In this document: piece by piece, positions 50,592-59,897 of the stretch | Layout: each line of letters opens with the position of its first letter | How positions within the stretch are numbered: the stretch's first letter is position 1 | Origin: an uncultured bacterium | Lineage (GTDB): Bacteria > Bacillota_I > Bacilli_A > RFN20 > CAG-826 | NCBI GenBank assembly: GCA_949290395.1 | Contig: CASERQ010000006.1 | Span: forward strand, 1-61,522 | Direction of reading: 5' to 3' | DNA length: 61,522 nucleotides | Program-made: the position numbers and the translations under genes | The notes under the pieces: generated by a model | The model's input: the letters and a program-made list of their open reading frames with translations, nothing else | Told to the model about the DNA's origin: nothing | Database searches by the model: none

Positions 50592-52280
50592 ATGGATAAA
50601 ATTAAAATTTTAGCCCTTGGTGGCTTAGACGAGGACGGCAAAGATCTTTATATTATCGAAATTAACGATGATATTTTTGTAATTGGCGCAGGATTTAAAT
50701 ACCCTACAAAAAATACCCCTGGTATTGATTTTATTATTGCTAATTTTGACTATCTTAAAAATAATAAAGACCGTGTAAAAGCATATATTTTACCAAAAGG
50801 TAAAGAAAATAGTTTTGGTGCACTTCCTTATATTATTCAAGAAGTACCAGCACCAGTTTATTGTACAAAGTTGACTTCAATTTATTTGGATTTATTTACC
50901 AAATTTAGACAAATTAAATATGAATATGATTATCATTTTGTAAGTTTACCTGCAGAACTTGAAATTGCTGACCATAAAATGATTTTCTTTTCAACTTGCG
51001 CTTCAATGCCTTCAACTTTTGGAATCTGCATTAAAACGGATTTAGGAAATATCGTTTATAGTGGCGATTTCATTGTTGAATATGCAAATAACAAATACTT
51101 CAAACTTGATTTAAACACATTAGGTAAAATTTCTGAAAACCCTACTTGTGTTTTACTTGGTGAATCAGTTTGTGCAACAAAACCAGGCTATTGTTCACCA
51201 AGTCATAAAATCTACAACCATTTAGAGAGCCAATTTAAATCAGCTCCTGGTAGAATTTTTGTTGCTTTATCAAGCGATAATTTATATCACATTGATGAAG
51301 TTTTCAGAGCTTGTGCAGAACACAATAAAAAGATTTGTTTATATGATGATACTTCTAAATGGATTTATAACCTTAAAAAATATGAAGAAAATCCTTACTT
51401 TAATTCAAAAAATATTGTTCCAATTGAAGATATATTAAGAATTAAGGATCAAGATCTTGTTATTTTACTTTCTGATTCAGGAGATAAGATTTACGACAAA
51501 ATTTCTCTTCTTGCAAATGGAGAAAACGAAGAAAAACAAGTTCGTTTAGGTGAAAACGATACTTTCTTTATTGGTTGCCCTGCAAATGATAATAACGAAG
51601 TCATCGCAACAAGTACTATCGATGAAGTTTATAAAAGTGGATGTCACGTTTACTATTTAACAAGAAAATCTTTAGGTAAAATGCATGCTTATGAAGAAGA
51701 TATTAAGATGCTTCTTTCCTTACTTAAACCAAAATATTATTTCCCAATTGAAGGATACTATGTCAATCTCTTAGAAAACGCAAAACTTGCATATGATATG
51801 AGAATTGGTTTAACTCATAGAAATATTTTCCTTCTTGATAATGGTCATTCGTTACTTATTGATGAAAAAGGCGCAAGCGTTGACTTTAACACTAGCGGAA
51901 ACGTTCCATTTGGTGAAGTAATGATTGATGGAATTGGCGTTGGTGATGTTGTTAATGAAATTATTTCGGAAAGAACTAGATTAAGTGAAGATGGCGTTGC
52001 TGTTTTTGGCTTAGCTATTTCTTCAAAAGAAAGAAAAATTATTGCTGGACCAGATGTACAAATGAGAGGTTTCCTTTTCTTAAAAGATAAAGAAGCTGAT
52101 ATCATGCTTAAAGAAATGACAAATATCTTTATAACAATGGTTGAAAAATGGCTTGAAACAACAAAGGATTTTGATACTAAAAAGATCGAAGAACAAATTA
52201 CAACAACTATTGCAAAATATCTTTTAAGAGGTAGCAATAGAAACCCAGTTGTTAAGCCAAATATTATCGTAATTGAATAA
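50592..52280 (+). CDS. RNase J-family protein with degenerate active site (J2-like pseudoenzyme)
   Basis: Full-length RNase J architecture (562 residues): ALGGLDEDGKDLYIIE at the start, PGIDFIIANFDYL, GNIVYSGDF, then IDGIGVGDVVNEII, ISSKERKIIAGPDVQMRGF and a C-terminal domain. The metal-binding residues are lost: the HGHEDH motif reads KGKENS (~69-74), the THS His is Cys136, and the HGEYR His is Glu387; only the Asp of SGDF (159) remains, and the GHG loop reads LGKM. RNase J2 of other Bacillota is also weak or inactive and works as a partner of J1, so a structural or RNA-guiding role is likely. It lies in an RNA-decay neighbourhood (pnp, yfcE). Confidence 0.85.
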   Translation: MDKIKILALGGLDEDGKDLYIIEINDDIFVIGAGFKYPTKNTPGIDFIIANFDYLKNNKDRVKAYILPKGKENSFGALPYIIQEVPAPVYCTKLTSIYLDLFTKFRQIKYEYDYHFVSLPAELEIADHKMIFFSTCASMPSTFGICIKTDLGNIVYSGDFIVEYANNKYFKLDLNTLGKISENPTCVLLGESVCATKPGYCSPSHKIYNHLESQFKSAPGRIFVALSSDNLYHIDEVFRACAEHNKKICLYDDTSKWIYNLKKYEENPYFNSKNIVPIEDILRIKDQDLVILLSDSGDKIYDKISLLANGENEEKQVRLGENDTFFIGCPANDNNEVIATSTIDEVYKSGCHVYYLTRKSLGKMHAYEEDIKMLLSLLKPKYYFPIEGYYVNLLENAKLAYDMRIGLTHRNIFLLDNGHSLLIDEKGASVDFNTSGNVPFGEVMIDGIGVGDVVNEIISERTRLSEDGVAVFGLAISSKERKIIAGPDVQMRGFLFLKDKEADIMLKEMTNIFITMVEKWLETTKDFDTKKIEEQITTTIAKYLLRGSNRNPVVKPNIIVIE

Positions 52281-52301
52281 AAATTAACATTAAAAAAGAC
52301 T

Positions 52302-52332
52302 AAAAATGATAGGCTTAAGGTCTATCATTTTT
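52302..52332 (+). terminator. terminator between RNase J-like gene and ftsK
   Basis: AAAAATGATAG (52302-52312) and CTATCATTTTT (52322-52332), a perfect 11-bp stem with a 9-base loop and a T tract. Confidence 0.88.
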
Positions 52333-52345
52333 TTGTCTATTTCTT

Positions 52346-52351
52346 TATAAT
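52346..52351 (+). promoter_or_regulatory. -10 box of ftsK, predicts leaderless mRNA
   Basis: TATAAT at 52346-52351 puts +1 on base 52358, the G of the GTG start codon. No ribosome-binding site and no other start nearby. Confidence 0.6.
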
Positions 52352-52357
52352 ATTTTT

Positions 52358-55279
52358 GTGAATAATTTTGGTAAAAAGATACTCGATAGAGTAAGTTTTG
52401 ATTGGACAAGAATAGCGCTTGGTTTTTTAATTTGTTTAGTTAGTGTATTTGGCGCTTTATCAAATGCACCAGTTAATGATGGATTAATTTATGTTAGTAA
52501 ATTTATCAATTGGTGTGTTTCATTTTTGGTTGGTTCAATTATGGCTTATGCCGTTTATTTTATTTGCTTTTTATATGGTTTAAAACTAATTTTTTGGAAT
52601 AAAAAACTTGCAAAACGCAATTTAAACATGACTATTTTTGGAATTGTTTTAATTGTAATTTCTTGTTTAATTCTTGTTACAAACGGGGCAGTTAATCCTG
52701 ATTTAGGTTATTTAACTTTTGCTAATTTTGGAAGTTACTTTGAAATTTCTTATATTGATTTCCCTAATGTTCCTAACTTTACAAATACTGGCATTATTGG
52801 CATGAGTCTTGTAGCTTTAATCAATTCTGGAATGACAAATATTGGTTCAAATGTAATTGGCTCAATCTTACTTGTTTTAGGCGTTGGAATTGTTCTTGGA
52901 AAACCAGTTGTAAAAGCAAGCAAAATTATTATTGATTATAAGAACCAAGTTTTTAGAAAAGATGTCAAAGAAAACAATCCAGGTTTTGATGTTGCAAAAG
53001 ATGTTGAGTATACATATAACAACGTGAACAATATCCAAGAAGTTAATCAAAATTTAAATAGCGTAACTCAACCACAAAATTTCTTAAATCAAACTTTTGA
53101 AGAGAAAAAGGTTAACGAAATAGAAGAAGAAAGAGCTCCTAACGAGGAAACTTTTATTAAAGAAGCGATAAAAGAAGATAATGAAACTGTTTTTAAAGCT
53201 AACCCAATTCAAAGTAATGTAAATCAAACAAATGGTCTTGTGAAAGCTCATTTTGATCTTGATAATGAAAAACCTGCAAATGAACAAGTTGAAGTTAAAC
53301 AAAGTGAGGTAAGCCAATTTAAAAATGAACAAACTTATGTTGAAGAAGTTCATGAAGAACCAATTTACAAAGAATCAATAAACTATGGTAATAAAGTAAC
53401 CGAAGAAACTTTAAATGCTAGCGTAAATTACCCTGAAGAAAATTATAAGGACAATTCAAATGATGGTTTCGAAGGTAATAATTTTGCTGAAAATAATAAA
53501 ATTAATGAAACATTTGAAGAACAAGTTAAATTAAGCACTCAAACTTCTATTGCAGATAGAGCAAGAACGTATGAGATGAATCATATTGCTCAAGAAGTAA
53601 GACAAACTCCAGTAAATACTCCAATTAATAATACTCCTAGAGAACCTGATCCAGTTGCTCGACCTATTCAAAAAGAAACTAGAGTCCAAAGAGCAGAACC
53701 AGTCATACAAGAAGAAAATAATTATTCCAACAAAGTTGAAATTAAAAAGAAAAAACAATATAGCGGACCTTACGTTTATCCATCAGCTGATTTACTTGAA
53801 GTTAGAGATTCTAGTAAATCTTTAGGTTCGAATACTCTTGAAAATGAAAGACGTAAAGCTATCATGAATCAAGTTTTTGCTGATTTTGGAATTGGTGCAC
53901 AAATCACAAGTTATACGATTGGACCAAGTGTTACGCGTTTTGACTTACAAATGGACAAAAACGTCTCCGTTAACGCAGTTAATAAATATATTGATGACCT
54001 TTCAATTAGACTTGGAGGTCTTGATTGTAGATTCGTTCCTATCGTTCAAGGAAAATCAACTTCAGGTATTGAAATAGCTAACTTAGAAAAAAGTGTAGTT
54101 AATTTTAAAGATTGTTTAGAGCATCTTCCAACAGGGCCGGATAAAGGACTTTATATTCCTTTTGGTCAAGATATTAGTGGAAATTATATTCACGCTGATC
54201 TTAAAGAATTTCCTCACCTTTTAGTTTGTGGTACGACTGGTAGTGGTAAATCAATTTTCATGCATAGCGTAATTATGAGTTTAATTATGCGTAATCCGGT
54301 CGACGAACTTAAATTTATCATGATTGACCCTAAAAAAGTTGAATTTGGTAAATATAAAGAAATGCCTCATTTATTATGCCCACCAATTAGCGATGCTCAT
54401 CAAGCCTACATTGCATTAAAGAAATTGTGTGATGAAATGGACCGTAGATATGGTCTTTTTGAAGACTTAGGGGTCAGTAATATCAAACAATATAATGAAG
54501 AAGCTCTTGAAAATGGGCGTGAAAAATTACCTTATATTGTCTTAATTTGTGATGAGTTTGCTGATTTGATGGATTTAAATAGAAAATGTAGCGAACCAGT
54601 TGTTAGAATCGGACAAAAAGCTAGAGCTAGTGGAATTCACATGATTATTGCTACTCAAAGACCTTCAACTAATGTCATTACAGGTACAATTAAAGCTAAC
54701 TTGCCAGTAAGGGTTGCATTATCTTGTTCATCTTATACAGATTCTATTACTGTTTTAGGAGAAGGTGGCGCAGAAAAACTTCTTGGATATGGAGATATGC
54801 TTGTCTCATGTTCATTAATATCAAAGCAAGGATTTGTTAGAATTCAGGGCTGTCTTGTTGATAACAAAGAAATTAGAAGAACGGTTGAATTTTTAAAGAG
54901 CAAATACGAACCAGAATACGATCCTAATTTCCTTAATTTAATTGAAAGATCTGCTTCACAAGTTTCTCTTGATAATAATCTAGAAGAAAAAGAAGAAGCA
55001 ACTGCCATGATTTATGCTGAAGTTAAAAAATGGGTTATGGCTCAAGAGTATACTTCAATTTCTAAAATTCAACATAACTTTAAAGTTGGATTCCCTCGTG
55101 CTACAAAGTTTTTTGAAAGACTTATAGCAGAAGGAATAGTGGAAGATTCAAAAGAATCAAATAACAGTTCAAAAGGTAGAAAAGTTCTTGTAAGAATGCA
55201 AGAAGATGACCTTTCATATAACCAAAATCCTGGTTCTATTGAACAAACAACCATGGATTATTCTTCAAAAGGTTATTAA
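52358..55279 (+). CDS. ftsK: DNA translocase FtsK/SpoIIIE
   Basis: 973 residues starting with GTG. About four N-terminal membrane helices (~20-185), a ~270-residue disordered linker rich in Asn, Glu and Gln (~215-480), then the motor: FtsK-alpha (~490-590), P-loop CGTTGSGKSIFMHSVI (~624-639), ICDEFADLMDL (Walker B), IHMIIATQRPSTNVITG, GYGDMLVS, and a C-terminal gamma winged helix (YTSISKIQHNFKVGFPRA). Pumps DNA through the closing septum. Only 3 bases separate it from acpS. Confidence 0.97.
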   Translation: MNNFGKKILDRVSFDWTRIALGFLICLVSVFGALSNAPVNDGLIYVSKFINWCVSFLVGSIMAYAVYFICFLYGLKLIFWNKKLAKRNLNMTIFGIVLIVISCLILVTNGAVNPDLGYLTFANFGSYFEISYIDFPNVPNFTNTGIIGMSLVALINSGMTNIGSNVIGSILLVLGVGIVLGKPVVKASKIIIDYKNQVFRKDVKENNPGFDVAKDVEYTYNNVNNIQEVNQNLNSVTQPQNFLNQTFEEKKVNEIEEERAPNEETFIKEAIKEDNETVFKANPIQSNVNQTNGLVKAHFDLDNEKPANEQVEVKQSEVSQFKNEQTYVEEVHEEPIYKESINYGNKVTEETLNASVNYPEENYKDNSNDGFEGNNFAENNKINETFEEQVKLSTQTSIADRARTYEMNHIAQEVRQTPVNTPINNTPREPDPVARPIQKETRVQRAEPVIQEENNYSNKVEIKKKKQYSGPYVYPSADLLEVRDSSKSLGSNTLENERRKAIMNQVFADFGIGAQITSYTIGPSVTRFDLQMDKNVSVNAVNKYIDDLSIRLGGLDCRFVPIVQGKSTSGIEIANLEKSVVNFKDCLEHLPTGPDKGLYIPFGQDISGNYIHADLKEFPHLLVCGTTGSGKSIFMHSVIMSLIMRNPVDELKFIMIDPKKVEFGKYKEMPHLLCPPISDAHQAYIALKKLCDEMDRRYGLFEDLGVSNIKQYNEEALENGREKLPYIVLICDEFADLMDLNRKCSEPVVRIGQKARASGIHMIIATQRPSTNVITGTIKANLPVRVALSCSSYTDSITVLGEGGAEKLLGYGDMLVSCSLISKQGFVRIQGCLVDNKEIRRTVEFLKSKYEPEYDPNFLNLIERSASQVSLDNNLEEKEEATAMIYAEVKKWVMAQEYTSISKIQHNFKVGFPRATKFFERLIAEGIVEDSKESNNSSKGRKVLVRMQEDDLSYNQNPGSIEQTTMDYSSKGY

Positions 55280-55282
55280 GCG

Positions 55283-55600
55283 ATGCACGTTGGTATAGAT
55301 ATGACATACATCCCTCGTTTTAAAGATGGGGAAAAACTCGCAAAAAAAATTCTTTCACAAAACGAATTAAATGAGTATTATTTATCACGTCAAAGGGACC
55401 AATATTTAGCAAGTCGCTTTGCCTTAAAAGAAGCTTTCTTAAAATCCATTAAAAAAGGAATTTTGGGAGTTGATTTATCAAAAATTGAGACGATTAAAGA
55501 AGAAAGTGGTGCAATTCATATAAAGTTTGAAGATAAAGATTATCCTGCCTCGCTTTCTCATGAAAAAGATTATTGTATTGGAGTAGTGATTTATGATTAA
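55283..55600 (+). CDS. acpS: holo-[acyl-carrier-protein] synthase
   Basis: 105 residues. Transfers 4'-phosphopantetheine from CoA to Ser33 of acyl carrier protein (28385-28609). VGIDMTYIPRF holds the Mg-binding Asp, ASRFALKEAFLKSIKKGI the conserved ARFAAKEAxxKA helix with its Glu, and ASLSHEKDYCIGVVIYD the C-terminal SHxxxxA block. Slightly short but complete. Its last 8 bases overlap the pullulanase gene. Confidence 0.93.
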   Translation: MHVGIDMTYIPRFKDGEKLAKKILSQNELNEYYLSRQRDQYLASRFALKEAFLKSIKKGILGVDLSKIETIKEESGAIHIKFEDKDYPASLSHEKDYCIGVVIYD

Positions 55601-57770
55601 CACATTCTTTGGAGCCAATTTAGTTGACTATCATACTATAAGAATCGCTATATTTTCTGAAGTAAATAAAAGCGCAAATTCACCATTTAATTTAATTATT
55701 GATAGTGAAAAAATTGTTGTACTTGAAGTTGCAAAACAAAGTTATTTAAATGGACTTTGTTTATATGAATGTCACAGTAAAGACAAGATTGAACTTGGAC
55801 ACAATTATGTAATTCAATGTCGTGATTTCGGTTCGACCTCTTTAAACGTAAATGAAGCAACAACTTTTAAATCTTTCGATATGGATTATTTCTATGAAGG
55901 AGATGATTTAGGAGCAACTTACACTAAAGAAAGAACAACTTTTAAACTTTGGGCTCCTTTAGCAAGTAAAGTTTCTTTATTTATCCGTAAAAAATCTAGT
56001 GATACATTCCTCACCTACAAAATGAAAAGAGGAGACAAAGGCGTTTATGAATTAACTCTTGAAGGTGATTATGATGGTTATATGTATCGCTATTCAGTCA
56101 CAAATAGTGGCTTAAATTTAATTACAACTGATCCTTATGCAAAAGCTTCAACTGCAAACGGAAAAGATAGCGTTGTTATCGATTTTGAAAAAACAAAAAT
56201 CAACCTTTTTGAAGAAGCTTTACCAAAATATAAAAATTATAGCGAAGCTATTATTTATGAATTCCATGTCAGAGACATGACAATTGATGAAAACACCGAT
56301 ATTCACTATAAAGGTAAATATTTAGGCTTAACCGAAGAAGGAAGAAAAACAAAAGGTGGAAATCCTGCTGGACTTGATTACATTAAATTTTTAGGACCAA
56401 CTCATGTTCAATTGCTTCCAATTTATGATTATAAAACAGTAGATGAATTAAACCCTGATTCTCAATATAATTGGGGCTATGACCCTGCTCAATATTTTGT
56501 TCCAGAAGGAAGTTATGCAACAGATCCAAATGACGGCTATTCTAGAATTATTGAGCTTAAGAAAATGATTGCAGCATTCCATCAAAATGGAATAAAAGTT
56601 AACATGGATGTTGTTTTTAACCATGTTTATTCAAGTGAATTTTCTGCTTTTGAAAAAGTAGTTCCAAATTATTATTTTAGAAAAAATAAAAACGGAACTT
56701 TATGCAATGGAAGTGGATGTGGCAATGATTTAGATACATCCCGTTCAATGGTTAGAAAAATGATCATTGATGCTCTTGTGTATTGGGTTAAAGAATTTGG
56801 AATCGATGGATATCGTTTTGATTTAATGGGCTTAATCGATATCGACACAATGAATCTTGCTGTTAGAAAAGTTAAAGAAATTAAACCTGATGCAATGCTT
56901 TATGGTGAAGGTTGGGATATGGCTACAAATCTTGCTTCTGATAAGAGAACAACCATCTATAATTCTTTCAAAACACCTCAAATAGGCTATTTTAACGATA
57001 CATTTAGAGATATTGTTAGAGGAAATAACGACTTAAAAAACAACAGCTATCCAGGATACATTTTAGGAAATACAAGTTTCTTAGAAGGATTTAAATTCTG
57101 CTATTTAGGAAGTAGCGTAAATTATTGTTATCAACCACGTTTCTTAAGTCATAATCAATCAATTAATTATGTTGAATGTCATGATAATGGAACTGTTTTT
57201 GATAAAATTACAAGACATTTTAAAGATGATCCACTTGAGAAAAAACTTAAGATTTTAAAAATGATTAATGCGGCAGTTGCTTTCTCATTTGGAATTTCTT
57301 TCTATCATTCTGGCCAAGAAATTGGTCTTTCTAAAGATATGGAAGACAACACTTATAATAAAGGTGATAAATATAACAAATTCGATTATTCAATTCTCGA
57401 TAGTAGATTCGAAGAAGCTTTATATCTTAAGAGTTTGATTAAAGGTAAGAGAGTTTATAGTTCTATTTTCTCTTTATTCGAAAGTAGCGATGATGTTGCA
57501 AGTTCTAATGAATTTGTAAATCTTGAAAATGGTGCTTTAATGATTAATATCTTCTCGCCTCATAAAAGCGAAAAATATTGCTATATCTTTAATCCAACTG
57601 ATAAAGCAATTTCTGTAACCTTTGACGATTATTATCGTCTTATCGTAGGAGAAGGTGGCTATTTAAAGAAATCTGAAATTTACATTCAAAATTTCCAATG
57701 CGATCCATATACTGCAAACGTTTTTGTGGCGAAAAATAAACATGATAAAGTACTTAAAAGTAATAATTAA
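55593..57770 (+). CDS. pulA: type I pullulanase (GH13), cytosolic
   Basis: 725 residues, no signal peptide. An N-terminal beta domain is followed by a CBM48 domain (~105-200; TTFKLWAPLASKVSLFI) and the GH13 barrel. YNWGYDPAQYFVPEGSY is the type I pullulanase signature; DVVFNHV, GYRFDLMG (nucleophile Asp), YGEGWDM (acid/base Glu) and ECHDN are the four conserved regions. Cleaves alpha-1,6 branches of glycogen, pullulan or imported limit dextrins. No other glycogen gene adjoins it. Confidence 0.95.
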   Translation: MINTFFGANLVDYHTIRIAIFSEVNKSANSPFNLIIDSEKIVVLEVAKQSYLNGLCLYECHSKDKIELGHNYVIQCRDFGSTSLNVNEATTFKSFDMDYFYEGDDLGATYTKERTTFKLWAPLASKVSLFIRKKSSDTFLTYKMKRGDKGVYELTLEGDYDGYMYRYSVTNSGLNLITTDPYAKASTANGKDSVVIDFEKTKINLFEEALPKYKNYSEAIIYEFHVRDMTIDENTDIHYKGKYLGLTEEGRKTKGGNPAGLDYIKFLGPTHVQLLPIYDYKTVDELNPDSQYNWGYDPAQYFVPEGSYATDPNDGYSRIIELKKMIAAFHQNGIKVNMDVVFNHVYSSEFSAFEKVVPNYYFRKNKNGTLCNGSGCGNDLDTSRSMVRKMIIDALVYWVKEFGIDGYRFDLMGLIDIDTMNLAVRKVKEIKPDAMLYGEGWDMATNLASDKRTTIYNSFKTPQIGYFNDTFRDIVRGNNDLKNNSYPGYILGNTSFLEGFKFCYLGSSVNYCYQPRFLSHNQSINYVECHDNGTVFDKITRHFKDDPLEKKLKILKMINAAVAFSFGISFYHSGQEIGLSKDMEDNTYNKGDKYNKFDYSILDSRFEEALYLKSLIKGKRVYSSIFSLFESSDDVASSNEFVNLENGALMINIFSPHKSEKYCYIFNPTDKAISVTFDDYYRLIVGEGGYLKKSEIYIQNFQCDPYTANVFVAKNKHDKVLKSNN

Positions 57771-58518
57771 GATATTACCAATCTTACTCTATGACTATTT
57801 TGCTCGGCTTATTAAATATTCACGCCATCCAGAAAAATATCCTTTAGAAGTAAGATTTAGAAGAATTCAAACTTTAATTATAAAAGTTTTAAACGCATTC
57901 AATGTTAAAGTTGAAAATTTTAACATTGAAGAATTTTACGAAAATTATAATCCTGATAAATCCAATTTATATGTAGCAAATCATATAAGTGATTTAGATC
58001 CTTTAATTTTTGTAGCTTTATCCAAAAAACCATTAACATTCGTTGGAAAAATCGAAATTAGAAAATATCCAATGGTGAATAGGGTAATTCGTGCTTTAGA
58101 AGGGGAATTTTTAGATAGAAATGATTTAAAACAATCATTAAGAGTCTTTAAATCTATCGAAAAGAAGATGAACGAAAAGCCAAATCTTGATTGGCTCATT
58201 TTCCCTGAAGGAACAAGAAATAGAGTGAATCCAAGCGATACAAAAGAGTTCCATTATGGAACCTTTAAAGCTGCAATGAATAGCAAGTCTGATATCAATG
58301 TGTTCTCTTTATTAGGTTCACATAGAGTTTTAGATATTAAATGTAAATTTAAAACTTATCCAGTCTCTTTAAAATTCAATCATTGCTATAAATACGAAGA
58401 ATATTCTACAAAAAAGACGGTTGAACTAAGTTCGGAAGCTTATAAAGTATGTAGAAGTGGTGTTGAATCTTTGGTTCCTGAGGATAAAAAATTAGTTGAA
58501 AAGTACAATAAAAATTAA
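57742..58518 (+). CDS. plsC: 1-acyl-sn-glycerol-3-phosphate acyltransferase (PlsC family)
   Basis: The start at 57742 (MIKYLKVIIK) opens with an N-terminal hydrophobic helix and overlaps pulA by 29 bases; no clear ribosome-binding site. The catalytic NHISDLDPL (HxxxxD, ~75-83) and FPEGTRNR (~154-161) motifs are intact. Adds the second acyl chain to lysophosphatidate in the membrane. About 258 residues is normal. Sits in one run with ftsK, acpS and pulA; together with acpS it links this operon to lipid synthesis. Its stop overlaps the opposing gene by 4 bases. Confidence 0.92.
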   Translation: MIKYLKVIIKILPILLYDYFARLIKYSRHPEKYPLEVRFRRIQTLIIKVLNAFNVKVENFNIEEFYENYNPDKSNLYVANHISDLDPLIFVALSKKPLTFVGKIEIRKYPMVNRVIRALEGEFLDRNDLKQSLRVFKSIEKKMNEKPNLDWLIFPEGTRNRVNPSDTKEFHYGTFKAAMNSKSDINVFSLLGSHRVLDIKCKFKTYPVSLKFNHCYKYEEYSTKKTVELSSEAYKVCRSGVESLVPEDKKLVEKYNKN

Positions 58519-59804
58519 TGTCTCAAACCTTTTGGATAGAAATTCTTGAGTTTTCCATCAACATATTTAACAAAACCTAGATTTATTCCTTTATATGAAA
58601 CGACGTAAAAGTCGTTTTTTATTTGAAGATTTTTACGAATTTCATCGCCGTGTATATATGCTTTAAATTCATCTTCATTAAGTCCGATTGACTTAGAACT
58701 GCTTAAGTAGTGAGCAAGTTGGAAACTTGGTTTAAAAATATTCTTGTTAATTTCACCAGCGTGAAGCCCATATCTTAAAACGTTTAATTTAGATATATCT
58801 ATAAAATTGTTATAGAAGTAAATCTGATTATTAATGATTTTTTCAGAATTCAAATAAATTGAATATTTTTGAATAATATCTTTATGAGTTATATTTTTCT
58901 TTAAATTTTTGCTATTAGTGAATGTTTCTCCCTCTTTATGAAGCAAGCAAATAAATTGTCCTTCACCTTTATATAAATTAGGAAATAGGTGAATCGCTTC
59001 AGGAAGAGCAGAAGTTCTGTAGTAACAGTATTTTTCTTCTATTTTAACTGGTTTTATATCATCAAATTGAGAAAGCGCATAAAGTATAACATCTTCATTT
59101 TCTTCTTTAGAAAAACTGCAGGTTGAATACATTAAATATCCGCCTTTTTTAAGCATTCTAATGGCGATTGTTATTAATCTTTTTTGTATTTCCTGCGCTT
59201 TTAAAACTTTATTCATTGTCCAATCTTTTTTAGCAAGATCGTTTTTTCTAAACATTGCACTACCGGAACATGGTGCGTCAAGAATGATACAATCGAATTT
59301 TTCAAGATAAGAATTATAAACTTTCTCAAAATCGTTATTAGTGACGATGACATTTCCAAAGCCTTGTCTTTCGATATTTTTCGATAGTTCAAGCGATCTT
59401 TCGTGGCTTAAATCATTTGCAATTATATTCAGATCTTGTTCATTGTTTTTGAGAAGTAGTGAAATAGTCTTGCCTCCAGGCGCAGAGCACATATCTAGAA
59501 TAGAATCACCATCTTTAGTAGGTAAATAGTATGAAACTAGTAAAGAACTAGTATCAATTAAGTAGTAAACTCCATTATCGAATAGGAAATTTTTACCCAA
59601 TTGATATTTTTCTTTATCATAATAAAATACGTTTTCCATAAACTCATGTTCTTGAATTTCAGGAAACATATTTTTAAATGCTTCTTTATCGATTTTGGTT
59701 GTATTTAAAATTAAAGAGGTTGTTCTTTTTTCTTCTTGAGCTTTTAGAAGATCTTCAATAAATTCTTGAGATAAATATTCGCTTAGATTTTCTTCAAAAT
59801 TCAT
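58515..59804 (-). CDS. rsmF: RsmF/NOL1-NOP2-Sun family RNA m5C methyltransferase
   Basis: 429 residues. SAM-binding MCSAPGGKTISLLL (~105-118), the motif IV Cys in LDAPCSGSAMFRK, and the catalytic Cys in YSTCSFSKEENEDV are all present. The C-terminal ~150 residues (~285-429) match the additional domain of the RsmF/YebU group, ending in a PUA-like segment (YKGINLGFVKYVDGKLKNFY). Methylates cytosine C5 in 16S rRNA in relatives. -10-like TATGAT at 59811-59816 (minus strand) puts +1 on the start codon: another leaderless candidate. Confidence 0.93.
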   Translation of the reverse strand: MNFEENLSEYLSQEFIEDLLKAQEEKRTTSLILNTTKIDKEAFKNMFPEIQEHEFMENVFYYDKEKYQLGKNFLFDNGVYYLIDTSSLLVSYYLPTKDGDSILDMCSAPGGKTISLLLKNNEQDLNIIANDLSHERSLELSKNIERQGFGNVIVTNNDFEKVYNSYLEKFDCIILDAPCSGSAMFRKNDLAKKDWTMNKVLKAQEIQKRLITIAIRMLKKGGYLMYSTCSFSKEENEDVILYALSQFDDIKPVKIEEKYCYYRTSALPEAIHLFPNLYKGEGQFICLLHKEGETFTNSKNLKKNITHKDIIQKYSIYLNSEKIINNQIYFYNNFIDISKLNVLRYGLHAGEINKNIFKPSFQLAHYLSSSKSIGLNEDEFKAYIHGDEIRKNLQIKNDFYVVSYKGINLGFVKYVDGKLKNFYPKGLRH

Positions 59805-59897
59805 AAAATTATCATAATTAATTTAAGCGATATTTTGAAATATTTTCGCATATTCATCGCAAGAATTTTTTTATATAATTAGAAAAAGGAAATTTAT

